From: Pogonophryne albipinna
Lineage: Eukaryota > Chordata > Actinopteri > Perciformes > Artedidraconidae
DNA: 64,000 nucleotides
Assembly: GCA_028583405.1 (NCBI GenBank)
Contig: CM053251.1
Coordinates: 14,023,495-14,087,494 of the forward strand
Reading direction: 5' to 3'
Shown here: positions 51,399 through 64,000 of the stretch, one piece after another
Layout: each line of letters opens with the position of its first letter
How positions within the stretch are numbered: the first letter of the stretch is position 1
The notes under the pieces: generated by a model
Seen by the model: the letters and a program-made list of their open reading frames with translations, nothing else
What the model was told of the DNA's origin: nothing
Databases searched by the model: none
Program-made: the position numbers and the translations under genes

Positions 51399-53787
51399 CA
51401 GCAGCCTTACCTTATTCACAGCTCAATGCCCCTCCTCCTCCACCCCCCCATCCCCTCCCCTCCTCCAGCTGTACAAGTGCACAACCGTAGGTGGAGGAAA
51501 GGTCAGGCTTTGAGTGTACTTCTGATATCAGCAGATATGATTTAGAGTGGCAGATGTTTACTATTTGCTTGTCCAGTTACACAACTCCTCCATAGACTTC
51601 AGTCATTCTCATTATTCTATCCTCTCTGAGCATTCCAGTGACTTTTCAGTTTAATAGTCCACCTGCTTCTTTTTCAGGGAGCAGCCTTACTTTAAGGGAA
51701 TGGGGGCAGACTAAACATCCCACAGCCCTGTTCTAAAGTAGGCATGCTTTTTGAACCATTCACCAGATGTCAGGCCTCCACTTGCACAGTGCTGTTTTTT
51801 GTTTGTTTTTTTCACACAAAGAGGAAAATCAACACACCGTCTGTCAGACCGGTTGTGCCAAAAAACAATAAAAAATCCCTCCCACCAGGGGTTATTGTGA
51901 AAACCAGGATGGTAACTCCCAGCTTTTATCTTCACATTTCATGTATTACAAAGGAAGGTCCACATGTTAGAATATCTCAGTTTGGTCTAAATAGGCCCTT
52001 ATTCTCTACCTTTTCATACCAAAAGTCTTTGCAGGCAAAGCACTTTACCTCTGTGTTTAAAACCAGGTTGAGACCCTCTGTGTTTTGTCTGAACCAAGTT
52101 TAGATTGAGAGACAAGAGCACTCTGCAGCGATATCAGAGAGCGCGAGAAAGAGAGAGAGAATGCGTGATGTGTTTTGAAATTTTACTAATACAAAAACAT
52201 AATTTCTAGAAACAAATAATATTTCAACATTTCAGATGTAGTTTTTTGGGATAATATATATTTGGGTGCATGATTGTGTGTGTGTTTTGGGTTAGCTGTG
52301 ACTGAGCCAAACGCCCGGGGGGGGAAAAAGCCATTCAATTGTATCGTCTCTGGAATAAACGCACCAAATTATTTTCCTTGGCATCCCATCTTAATCATTG
52401 AGAAAGGAGAGCAGGTACTACTGGGTGAAGCCATGACATAAACACGTTAAAAGGCAACAGGGCCAGCACTAGTAATGTCACTCTTCACCTGTGAATATGA
52501 GGTTAATACACATTTTCATCATGTGTCATTATTACATGAAATGTGTCAGTGCACATATTCAGCCCCCCCAGCCAGTCAAGTTCCAAGTGGGATCCATCAT
52601 TTGTTGGGGCGGTGTCAGTCAGGGCCGGGGCAAGACTTGCAGGTCGAGTCATGTCCCTGTAGGTCTAGTGAGGGCGCTAGAGATTTGTTTTACAAAAAGG
52701 CCGAAATAGCAGAGGGACTAGCAGGGAAGTGATTTTGACCTGCTGTCACTCTGTCACGCACAGTTGGGGCTCTGCAGCTCCCTAAATGACAATATTCATT
52801 CCCTCCTTGAAAAACCTTGTATTCACCACATGTGGTTCCATATGTTTTGCATATAGAGGGAGAAAAGTAGTGTTGACTCTTGCAAGTCTTCTTCTGTCCA
52901 TCACAAACGGGGAGAATGTACTTTATAACAAAGCATACAAATCAGAACATGTTTTTAAATACACCAATATTTGAATGCCAAAATGTGTTGAGACAATTTC
53001 TGTAGATGCAATGCATTTGTTTGAGATTTTTTTGATGTTGCTGCTTCGTTGATGGGAGTTAGATTGTTAAAGCTGTGGCGCAGTGTGGGGACCCATTCCC
53101 AGCCTTAAGATATGCTACTGAAAAGCTAATGCGATAAGAATGCACCTGTCCACAGAACTATGTGGCTCAACCCACATGTGGTTTACCCAGTTCATTTATT
53201 ACGTTATCTTTAGTACTTTCACTGTAAAATGCCAACTGTTCTTGTGTATTTTGTCCATTTCCAGTCTTTGTATGACAAAAAAAGAAGCCTGGCAGAAATC
53301 CAAGTTATGAAAGTGAGAATGGATGACTCATGTTTGATGATGTTCTCATTGGAAATTGGTTAACGGCATGCTCTCCTGCACTCAAGCTTTTTGCAATTGT
53401 ACATTTATTGCTTTCAAAGGTTGTCTTTTACATTAAGGTAGCAAGACATAGTTAATAGAACATGTAGCCCATATAAAAGCAGTTTTGTTTTAACCTATGA
53501 GCTATGCAAATGATGCCTATGCTTACAATATGTTGGAACATAGAGTCAAGATTTTATGTTATGTAACCGTCAAGCTAGTTAGCCCTTATTTAATGATGTC
53601 ATCATCAGATACCCAATATGAGTATAAAACGTAAATATCATAATGCACATTTATTTCCTCTTTTTTTTTTTCTCTTGATTTTTTTCTTCTGCCAAAAAAC
53701 GTAACTAACACCTTCACCTTGTGTGCCATGAAAGAAAATGTGAGAAGTGGAACGTTTCTTTGTCTTATTTTCTTACATGACAAACTA

Positions 53788-53793
53788 AATAAA
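53788..53793 (+). terminator. kdsr polyadenylation signal (distal candidate)
   Basis: AATAAA about 2.4 kb after the stop codon, followed by A-rich sequence. A nearer AATAAA lies at 52354-52359. Which one is used cannot be told from sequence alone. Confidence 0.45.
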
Positions 53794-54476
53794 TACCTGT
53801 GAAAAAAAATCTATTTCCTAGTCTTAATCTTTCAGTTTCTTAAATTGCTTTTGATTTCATTCTTTGTCACAAGTTCACAACCATTAACTATTTACTTTTC
53901 ATAGCTGCAGACGTCTTTGGCTTTCTCAATACCATATCGCTGACCTGGGTTTTTCAGAAGGGTACGTGGCCTGTGGGAATGTAAGTATTCTGTTTGAGTA
54001 AATTAGATTTTAATCTTCCATGAGGAAACTTTCCAGAGCAGCATCTCTCAGATTTACAGAACACAAGATTGTGGATGCTTTGTTTGTCCCTTCAGAGAAT
54101 GAGAAGACATGCTGGACAGATAGAGGAGACTAGGTAGGGAATCAAAAGAACACAGGGAAATTGTATACAGGTACATCAATTGTGTAGTGCAAGGTTAGAT
54201 CTCCATCCACAAGGGGGTGGCTGGACCACATCAAAGCAGCAAGGCATGTCTGACTGCTCCTCATGAATTAACTAGGATCCTCTTAGAGCTTTTCTTGAAA
54301 AAAAAATTGGTTTGGATCTAAATGAAAGCAGTGTCAGTTTAGATTTGAGTGGATTTAAGTCGTTTAAATTATGCTTTGCACATGCAATCACCAGAATAAT
54401 GGCTATTCATGATTTTTAGTGCAGTTCACTTGCACTAGGAGTCTCCGAGCGCAGCCAAAGGAATTACGTGCGTAGC

Positions 54477-54484
54477 TGACGTCA
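54477..54484. promoter_or_regulatory. CRE palindrome upstream of bcl2
   Basis: TGACGTCA, 579 bp before the bcl2 start codon. Mammalian BCL2 is known to be driven by CREB through a CRE in its 5' flank. Equivalence with that site is an inference. Confidence 0.45.
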
Positions 54485-55062
54485 GGAATACCTCACTAGC
54501 ATCACTGGCGGTGAGCAGGGAGCTTCTGCGGACGATATGTGGAGCAATCGTGTAAGAGGAGTCAGTCCGACCTTGTCTGGCTCACAGTCCTGCGCCTGGT
54601 TGTGCGTAAACGCTGCTAAAATAGTTCGCGGTGTTTGAAGCCCCTTCCGGCGCGAACAACTTTGGCCCTCATTCATGTTTTTATTCGCAACACATCAGCG
54701 TCTGGTGCACAGGAATAGATCAGCACCACTCCAACCTCTTCCGCATATTGGATTTCAATGCAAAGAGAAAGTCGCCAACGTCTCTCCTAAGGATTCGGGA
54801 AATGAAGACTGCTTCTGACACGTACTCACTATGTTTTAACTTTTCAAACGTTTTTTCCTGCGCAGTTTTGATTAAGTGATTTCCTTCAACTCGCGAAGCA
54901 TTTTCTCCCTGTGTGGGGATTACTCGTTGCATTGCTTCTTTTTTAACACAACCTATAGTTTTGGGTGAGCTTGTGTTGTGCATTGTACAGTGCAAATATT
55001 CGATTACAATGTATTTATTTTAGGACAACCTCTGCCCGTAGAAAGTGCCAAATTAAGACGGA

Positions 55063-55608
55063 ATGGCGAACGAGTGTAATCGCAACATTGTGGAGAAGTA
55101 TATCTGCCATAAACTCTCAAAACGGGGCTTCGCGTTTGGCTTCGATGATGTCCGGGATGAAGAGGCTGATAATAATGGGTCGATAGTTGTCCCTGCACCG
55201 ACTTTGGTCCGCCGTTGCCGTGAAGCCAGCACCGGGCCTGACAGCGAGAGCACCCCCCTGTGCAGACTGATCCCCCAGCCCGACCCGGCCGTCGAGATCC
55301 ACAGAGTCCTGCGGGAGGCTGGGGACGAACTTGAGAGACTGTACCAGCCGGACTTCACGGAGATGTCTCGGCAGCTCTATCTCACCTCCACCACGGCGCA
55401 GAGAAGATTCTCCGAGGTGATAGACGAACTGTTCCGGGACGGGGTGAACTGGGGCCGGATTATCGCTTTCTTCGAGTTCGGGGGCACGGTGTGTGTGGAG
55501 TGCGCCTCCAAGCAGGAGATGACATCGCAGGTGGACAACATCGCGGAGTGGATGACAGAGTATTTAAACGGACCTCTGAACAGCTGGATACAAGATAACG
55601 GGGGATGG
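55063..55608 (+). CDS. bcl2: Apoptosis regulator Bcl-2, first coding exon (gene continues past the right edge)
   Basis: Bcl-2 sits on mitochondrial and ER membranes and blocks apoptosis by binding the BH3 helices of Bax/Bak and BH3-only proteins. This exon gives 182 residues. BH4 is near 6-28 (NIVEKYICHKLSKRGF), followed by a loop shorter than in mammals, BH3 at 79-94 (IHRVLREAGDELERLY), BH1 with ELFRDGVNWGRI (122-133) and FFEFGG, and BH2 with SWIQDNGGW (174-182). It ends at a GTAGGT donor right after that Trp codon, the same place where the human coding exon ends. The second coding exon, with the membrane tail, lies beyond the window after a long intron, as in human. The start ATG has G at -3 and G at +4. 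Symbol is given without an a/b suffix because fish paralogues cannot be told apart here. Confidence 0.95.
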
Positions 55609-58600
55609 GTAGGTCTGATTCCGTGTCGTTGAGCGTTTTGCAGATGTGTGACACGGCGGCGCAAAAGTCCTCTTTTACCCTGTCTAAAGACGTTACGTTA
55701 CAGTCAATACATTCACCTTATACATGTTTAATTGAGATGACATCGTATATTCTGACATTACCTAATATAACTCAACATCAAAACCACAGCTATAGTTGAT
55801 TAATACACATCTATTCCTCTAGATGTGCCCATTACGCACCACAGCGCCAACGTTGGACATGTTCGGCCTCACTTATGAGCTGCTTTGATTGGAAGTTCAT
55901 GATGGCTGTCAAGCTTCTTTGACCAATCAGACCGCGTGCTCTGTCACACCTCCCTACGCTCTATCGTTAGACCCGCCCCTGTAGGAGAGGCAGTGACAGC
56001 TTTGCAGCTGTCATGGAGCAAAAGGGACAGCCCACTTTGTTTGAGGGAGGGAAAAAAGCTTATATAAACTGTATGTAATGCATCGAAGTATGGATCACTT
56101 TAGTGACTGTTACAACATGTACCTACTTATATATATATATATAAATATAAAGCTCTATGCTGCAAAGTGGTCCAGTGCTGCTGTGATGAGATGTGTTAGG
56201 TCATAGTTGCTTGATGAGGTCAGATGCTCGTCACCAAACAGAAAAGTATTGGATTAATGTGTTTAGGGTTCTGGGCAGGGCTCAGCTATCGGAGCCATTT
56301 TCTGCACATCTAATGATGCATAAACCTTAGGTACAAATGAGGAGAGACATCTAAACCCCTGCCCGTACACATGATAACATAACAGAGACATTAAAATAAA
56401 AATAGTGTGCAACATAATATCCACTTTTACAACTATTCCTCTTTCCCATAGCCAGCTAAGGGCACACCCCTCTCTGTGCTCATCGACAAATGTAAACTAA
56501 TTTACGATGTATTAGCCTTAAATTAGCAGAGGTGCCCCTAATGAGAGCATAACATTTGTGCTGGTTGATAATTTAGCCGGAAGGTATAAGAATTGGGAAT
56601 TTGTGTGGGGGGGAGGCATCATCAATGATTCATATTGAACATTTCATCTCAAAGGGAAGGACCATTTAACATTCCCCTTGAGTCTGCCTTGCCCCTGGAG
56701 GTGCAGGTTGTGCCACATATCAAAGACAGAGGGAGGGCCCTGCAGGAACATAGCGCTAATCTGCAGCCCCTGTGTTTAACATGTAGTCCTCTGTGCATGT
56801 AGGTTGGGACTCTTTTGTCTGCTTTTCTAGACCCGGGCCTTGAAGCCGGTGCAGGCTGGGCTGCTGAGATTCCAGCTCGAGGTCTCTGGAGCCTGTGCCC
56901 ACTTTACAATAATGTAGGTCATCATAGTCTGTGTTTTCCAGCTGGGCGGAGATGGCTGTATCTCTGCTGCTGCTCTGCTTCCACTGGAGAGACAGAGTGT
57001 ACAGTTTATTAATCCAAAGGATTATTCAGGATTATTTGAAAGCGCATGTTTCCACTTTGGGTCATTATAAAGGATTTCTCCCTTTCAGCATTGAGGAAAC
57101 TATATCTAAATGATTTCTCAAACTAAACTATATCAAAAAACGGTAGTATTTTAGCTTGTGGTTTTATTGGCTCTAATGTTTTGATCTCCAGACTGATAAG
57201 AGACTAAGAGACACTGATGTTGATTTATATACTAATTTGAATGCTTGTCAGGTTGGGGATTTCCTGAGGTCTGTGTGTGCGTGTGTGTTTGTTTTTCAGT
57301 TACCTGACATTTAATAACTGACACAGCAGACACAGAGCTTTCTCTGTGCTCTAGGCTGGTTTTGTGAAATTTGGCTTCTCCTTTTTTACTTATCAACTTC
57401 TTATGTTTGAAATATAGAAAAGTCACTGTGTCATGCAGTGTGCCAATGGGTGATGTTCGCATGTTGTTGGTAGGTACTATTAAATACTGAAGAAAATAAA
57501 CTGCATTGTTTTGGGTTAGTTATGCATCCACACCCCAGATTGCTGGGATTCTTTTTACACACAAAGCCCAATGAGGTTTTAGGGCTGTAGCCAGGATTTT
57601 AGAGATAGTGAGGTAATGTGTCCTTTAAAAAAAACTCTGAGCAGCAGCAAAACATAACAAACATGTTTTACTTATTTTAATCTTTCATGATATTTAGTCT
57701 TCTCTGTAACTTGATTTAAACAGCTTCTTTGCATTGCCAGGAATGACATTTGTCTGGAAATAGTGATTCCCTTTTTCCTTTAGAGTAGTAAAATGCAAAT
57801 ATATTGAATCTAAATATAGGTGAAACTCCCATTCATACTAACCACACGTTACCTTTTTAATTGCAGGACATAAACATCCCTTATTGCTAAAATGAATTCC
57901 AAGAAAAAGCGAGGACATGACCTCGGCGTCCTCAATGGTGCTACGGTCCTGACAAGGCTGCCATTGTTTAGGTGTTATTGGTTTTAGTGTGAAAGCTTTT
58001 TATGAAGAAACCAAATGTTAATATACTTTCCATCCACTTAGGGTCGCACATTTCAGAGGTTGCTGTTGGGTCAAAAACATTGCATTCACTTCGCCCCCCC
58101 CGCTGCCAGGGGATGATGCTTTTGTCTCTGAGAGGGTACAGACTATTATTTTTTCTTGATTGGGTTCCTGCAGCTTTGATGATGTGGACATAAAATAAAC
58201 ATAGTCATATGTGAGTTTAGACAAGTTGTGTTTATAGTCACTTTCCATTGTGTGATTTTATGCAGAGGTGAGCCTCGTGCTTACCTCCACCCGTGAAACA
58301 AAGGTGGAGGCTAATCAACCTATGACTGACATTTTGACATGTGGAAAGAGCTTTCTATCAGCCACCCTCTGTTTCCTGTTGTTTTTGAGACAATTTGTGC
58401 CCAAAATAGTTTAGTACCCACTAAATGTTGTTGAGTCTAGGCATAACAAGTGGTGAGTCAAATACACCTTAAGTTAAACAACTGCATTTTAGACATAACA
58501 AAGCTGTTACTGCATTTGCAACAAAAAAAACAGCTGAGGGTGAAATAACTCCCTTTCTGCACTGATTACTTCCCACACACCCGGATGTAAAACACTGTCC

Positions 58601-59307
58601 TTGCATTGTCCTCAACGCTCAGTTTTTTCCACCTGCAGCCTATGAATTCATCCTTTGTGGAGGCAGAAAATTGCACTCATCAGTGGACGATTGCGTTTTG
58701 GCTGCTGCCTGACCCACAAAGTGGTGCACCTGTGTTTATTTACAGGTCTTCTTAGTAAATACCAAGTGATTGAACAAAGTGGCTGACTTCTGAAATAACA
58801 TGCTTTGACCTCAGACATTTGGCTGGCGGGTTGAGGGGGCGGCACACAGCGAAACTCTGCTTCAAGAGAACAACAGTGGTTTCACAACTTTGGAAGGCTA
58901 ACAGCCATTCTCAGCAACCATTGGATGGATTCCAGTGAAATGACCTTTATGGCCTACTTCCTCTAAAGCATAGTTAAGGTCAAACGTGAATGGCCTAATA
59001 CCTGCAAATCTAATGGCATTCCCATCATTTATGTTTTGCTTACTGCTTATTAGAACATGTTTGCATGTTAACACCTTACACAGAGATGGAAAGCATGGAA
59101 CAGATACATATGTTACATCAGCATGTCAGCATTGTCTTTGGGAGCAAGCTGACATTAGCATTTAGCCCTGTGTAGCTAGCATGGCTGTGGACATATCTTC
59201 TTTTCATGTGGTAGACAAGACAAAAGAGTGAAATCACCAGATTTAGTTTTGCTTTTGAAAGTCTCAGACAACAGGATCAGGTGTCTGAGGAATGCTGTGA
59301 TCCAGGT

Positions 59308-59550
<243 letters not shown>

Positions 59551-62500
59551 TGTAAGTTGGCTTGGGTTGGGTCCATCCTGTGGGGAATTCCCTGAGCACA
59601 ATCTGTTAGTCGACGGGGGGACCTGCATGTTACTACAGTGTTGCAGGCATATGGCTGCGCCCCACTCCTCTTGTTGAGGCTGAGCGGATCTGGGACAAAG
59701 AGGAAGTCATTAATCTCCATATAGGTGACATGTCGGCAGAGTAGAGGTGGAACACAAAAAAATAAGACAAACTCTCTCACAAAGGAGATACATGCAACCA
59801 CTGGCAGAAAAACTGAAATAAATCCTGGTGATATCTCAATTACATCCAATTTGTGTCTCCCAGATGCAACTGTAATCCGTTAAACACTAGTCAATACTTT
59901 CTGCGCCAACAAACAAGTCATGATTGATCCATCCGTTCTGAGCCAGTCACAGCCCGTTGTTTCCTTTTTCCATCTGTTAATTTGTAGTTGTTTATCAGGC
60001 TGGCCTCACAAAATAAGTGTGTGGGACAGACTCCGCTTTCTTGTTTGTTGCAATCAGTGGGATAAATACACAATTACTCATGCAAATACCATATAGGGGT
60101 TTTCCCTCCCACTCATCATTTCAAAACACAAAGAATAACAACTTAGCTTCACTGCTGAGGAAGCAAACATGTCTCTACCTAACTGAGTTTTGGAGTTTGT
60201 TATCTCTTTATGTGGACTGTTGGCTCTGCAGTGGAGACCTTGCACCACAAAAGAGCTCAGTGTGGCAAGAAGCAAGCCAATGTTTTCCCCCGTACTGAAC
60301 CCCTTTTGCTGCGCAGGCCTCCATGGTCGCCATCTGCCACTGTGTTTACACCCATCAGCCAGGCAACTGTAATCTCAGGAACAGTTCCTACTGACGCAGG
60401 CAGCTCTGGGCTGTTAACTCTCTGAAGTCATCTGAAATAAATACTTTCTTTCAGGAACAATCCTGAAGTCATCTCAAGCCTCTCTGCTATCTGAGTAGAT
60501 CCTTGAAGCATGAAGACCTATGCTCCACATATTGAGTCCTCTGTGTGGAATACTTTTAAAAGCAGGTTTAATTATTATATATTTATTTATATTTTTCATA
60601 GCCATTATCACCAAGAAACTAGTTTATTCCTGCTTTGCTCATCAGCTTAAACTCTTTCACTACATAGAGTAAGGTTTTGTTGCAGCTGGATACGTTGCTA
60701 TGAATAATTCAGATCTTTATTCAAAATATCATCTGCAATTCCTCTTTCTTTCTGAGAATAAAATCAAGTTGATCGTCAGACATGCTGTCTGTCCTAATTA
60801 TAGAGAAGGCTGTTATCATGAAGACTCACTGTCTCTGCTAAACTTAAGTTCACCCAAACAAAGGATTTGTATGATACTGTTGACTGGAACGTAAGGTCGG
60901 ACATCGAGTTTTATCTTTTTTTCAGCTTGACATGACACTCCTTGCTTTTAGGTTATGTTTATAGCATCTTTACCATTCCATGCCAAGCATTTCATGACAG
61001 TGCACCTTTGTTGTGAATGGAAATCATTTTAACAACATGGTTTGCACAGAAATATTTTATTGTTCCTGGAATATCATTCTGGTCCTTTGTGAGTGCTGTG
61101 GCTATTTCCACAACCCCTCTTCTCTCCAGAGACCCTCCACCCTGTCCGGTGTGCTTATTTCTGGGCATCCTCAGGAGCGGCGGAGGAATGTCTGCTGGGG
61201 AGCAGCGACTGTGAATAAATAATAGAGACGACCTGGGTTTTTCTTTCCTGAGTGTCCGATGAAGGTTGTGTGCGATTTCGCCGTATGACGATAATGTCAG
61301 CTGCTTCATTCAGAAACCACTGAAGGCGGTTTGTGTGCAGACGTGTGTGGTTTACTTATGGTGTGTTTATTTTGTCTCTTTTTCGCTTCATTTGCCTCTA
61401 GGGCCATGTGAGCCTGCAGATTGGTGTTGGTGAATTCAGCCATGTGATTGTGTTTCCTTTTATTGTTTTGTTCAAATCCGTAATCACCTCAACCTGCTGT
61501 TTCCCTGCTTCATGAGGGACACGTGCCTGAGCTGTTTAAAAGCACTATCCCAGTCAGAACACACACTGATGAATTATATATGGAGGAAATAAACTCGGAC
61601 ACTAAATGGATGTCCCTCAAGTAGAACCCCAAAGCCTGTCTGCACTCAAGTCGAGAGATTACCTCTTGTTTTTCACTCTTTTTTTCTCATCCTCTTTCTA
61701 GCTATTTCTGTCTCTTACCCAGCTACAATGGACCAACTCATAAACACAAACACACACACACACGTGTCCAATCCCTTCACAAACAACACACTAGTTCCTT
61801 AAGAGCTGGCTTTCAGTGTCATGTAGCGTTTCCAGATTCCTGAAAAATGCATGGACACGTGAGAGGCCTCTAAATATAGAAGTGTTAGCATCACTGCTCC
61901 CGTGTGGTCCTTTAATTGTCAGGTTACTCAGGAATCCCTGCCCTGTGTGCTTCTGTGCTATCATCACATCCACATCACAAACTCGTCCGCCAATCCGCAT
62001 GGAAAAAAGCTTCTAATGAACCGTTTGAGATGGCAGATAAAAGAGTGTTCCAGCTTTCCTGTCATGATGGGAGCTGGATGATGAGCAGTCTACTGAGACG
62101 CTAGTTGACTTTGCCACTGGGCACACCCTTGCAATATCAATATAGGGCAAGGTTAAACGGTTCCTCCCATTGTCTAGCTGCTGTAGATATTTTTGGGACA
62201 AACCCCCAAAAGAGTTTTTAATTGAGATTTGGTCCTCTCAATTAATGTGTTGAGCGACAATAGCCACAGTATTTGAAATGCAGTTGGGAGTGTCTCCTAA
62301 ATGACTACATTGTCTTTAAGAAGGAGCATGTTGCATGGAATTATAACCCAAATAGTCATTAGAGACCCAGATAAAAAATATCTTCTTTTCACTGAGAACT
62401 AGTTACAAAAAAACACACCTGCTCGGGCTGATTCTAGCAGGGTTAAATGGGAAGATTTATGTTTTGTGATTTGAGTGAATTGACCCTATGATGTCCATAT

Positions 62501-62769
62501 ATTTAGCCACAAGCAAGACAAACACAGAAGCGGATGTACTGGTGGGAATCAATTATTTGCTCTTTGCAAAATGGCTGTGTACACACTCACAGGCATATGC
62601 ACACACACTTATACTGTGGCACATCAGCATGTACACACAGAAGCGGATGTGGTGGTGTGAATCAATAATGCTGTGTTGTCACAGTGACATGTGAGCCATG
62701 GCAGGGAGCAGATGGCCCCGGGGTGCCTAGCTTCCTGTTAGCCTTGCCATTCAGCCTCGACACACGCAT

Positions 62770-62770
<1 letters not shown>

Positions 62771-62831
<61 letters not shown>
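62771..62831. repeat. (CA)30 microsatellite
   Basis: About 60 bp CA tract in the bcl2 intron. Confidence 0.97.
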
Positions 62832-62832
<1 letters not shown>

Positions 62833-64000
62833 ACCAGCACCACCATCTCCGCTGGGTTTTCCTGGTGCAACTAGCCACAGCACTTGCCATTAACAAACAG
62901 CAAATCATTATTGGCTCTTTTCTGAGTACATGCCCTCCTAAAAAATGACAACAGCCAGATAATGGTTAAAAGATTTCTCTCTCCTGTCCACGGTGGTCTG
63001 GGGTAAATCATCCTGTGCACCCCCTACTCGATGTGATTTTTGGCAGGAGAGCAAACAGCCCTCAGGAAATATGATCTGTTTCAGTGGACGCTGAGTGAGG
63101 TCAGCCATTGCAGGTGTCACTTTGACTAGGTGGTATTGATTGAGCATTTCCGATGGTTTGTGTCGGTATCTCTGAGCAAAGACTCAATTAACACAGTAAG
63201 CCAGTGACGATGAATGTCAGATAATCTGTATATGAAGGTGATTTATTCAAATGCATGCTGTAGAGAAAGTGTCTCTATGAAAAGGCCTTGGCGAGAACAC
63301 TTTTGTGCTGATGGCTTTCAGCAGGTGTGTGTGTAACCAAGAGCTGCATCTCCTGGTGAAGCTCACCTTTGATGGCGACTGATTGGGTCTTGAAGTGCGG
63401 TGAAAAATATTCACCCCTGACATTTGGAAGATTAAAGCTTTGCGGTGCTGCTAATATAGTGTTTCAGGGCAGCAAACAGCGTTGATGAAACTCTACGCCA
63501 TCCTGCACTCTTGATGCCCTTCCAAACCTTCAACCAACTGATGCTGTGAACAGACATTTTGTTGCCGTCACAGATAAACCCTGCTGTTTTCAGAAAGCTA
63601 CACCTGCATGATACTTCTCACAGGGATATTTTGCTGGCAGGGGCTTACCCACCATCGCCACGGCGTTATATTACATCAATTTCGCAGGGTCTACTCTGAA
63701 GGAATTATGCCTTTAATTGGTTGTTGGGCTGTCATTACAACTTCAAATAATGACAGATACTTCAAAGAAAACAGGGAGAGTTGAAAACAGGAGAACCGAC
63801 ATTGATTCCTTTTCTTTGTTTGTTTAGCTTTTTTGTTTTTTTGTTGTTGTTTTTTTGACAATACAGCTATGCTTTATCCCTGTGGATGTTCTAAGGATGC
63901 AGTCATCTTGTGACTTATGTCAGAGCAAATCTTTTACGATGCCTGGATTCAGTTATGTCAGGCGCCATTTTGCTTCATGGAGGAGATTTAACTGTCACAT

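Larger units (their letters stand above)
51399..55062. other. kdsr 3' UTR and bcl2 upstream region
   Basis: 51399 to about 53800 is likely kdsr 3' UTR; about 53800-55062 is the bcl2 5' region. A good acceptor (TTTATTTTAG, ending 55023) lies 39 bp before the bcl2 ATG. The bcl2 5' UTR is therefore probably split, as in mammals; its upstream non-coding exon was not located. Short open frames at 54482-55000 have no family features. Confidence 0.5.

Noticed and set aside
55377..55664. Minus-strand frames of 64-95 residues
   Set aside because: They are antisense shadows of the GC-rich bcl2 exon.

Overview
The window is vertebrate nuclear DNA from a ray-finned fish. Split genes have GT/AG introns, CA/GT microsatellites are very long, and an L2-type LINE, hAT elements and a TTAA-flanked MITE are of kinds common in teleosts. 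The proteins are close to, but clearly diverged from, their mammalian counterparts. Genes were rebuilt by hand from splice signals, reading phase and recalled mammalian protein families; nothing was aligned by computer.

Left part (1-37206, minus strand): the 5' half of a laminin alpha-3 gene (lama3, long form). I could place 33 consecutive coding exons, all in phase, covering about 1437 residues: signal peptide, laminin N-terminal domain, a first array of laminin-type EGF modules, the large domain IV-type region, and the start of a second EGF array. The gene runs off the left edge. Its introns hold most of the mobile DNA: a ~260 bp direct repeat pair, a 445 bp hAT-type MITE with a perfect 8 bp target duplication, an L2 LINE with a hAT element nested in its coding region, a TTAA-flanked MITE carrying a CA tract facing a GT tract, and a 190 bp GT tract.

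Middle part (38771-45343, plus strand): a complete vps4b gene (11 exons, 438 residues). Directly upstream lies a diverged three-exon copy of only its MIT-domain exons, with the same intron phases. That copy is the most interesting item here. It could make a stand-alone MIT protein, or be spliced onto vps4b to give a VPS4 with two MIT domains.

Right part (47893-64000, plus strand): kdsr (3-ketodihydrosphingosine reductase, 10 exons, 332 residues), then the first coding exon of bcl2 (182 residues, BH4, BH3, BH1 and BH2), whose intron fills the rest of the window. The order vps4b-kdsr-bcl2, all in one direction, matches human 18q21.33. lama3 sits right next to this block here, whereas in human LAMA3 is far away on 18q11.2.

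The genes do unrelated jobs: basement-membrane adhesion, ESCRT-III disassembly, sphingolipid synthesis in the ER, and control of apoptosis. Their grouping reflects conserved chromosome order, not an operon or pathway.
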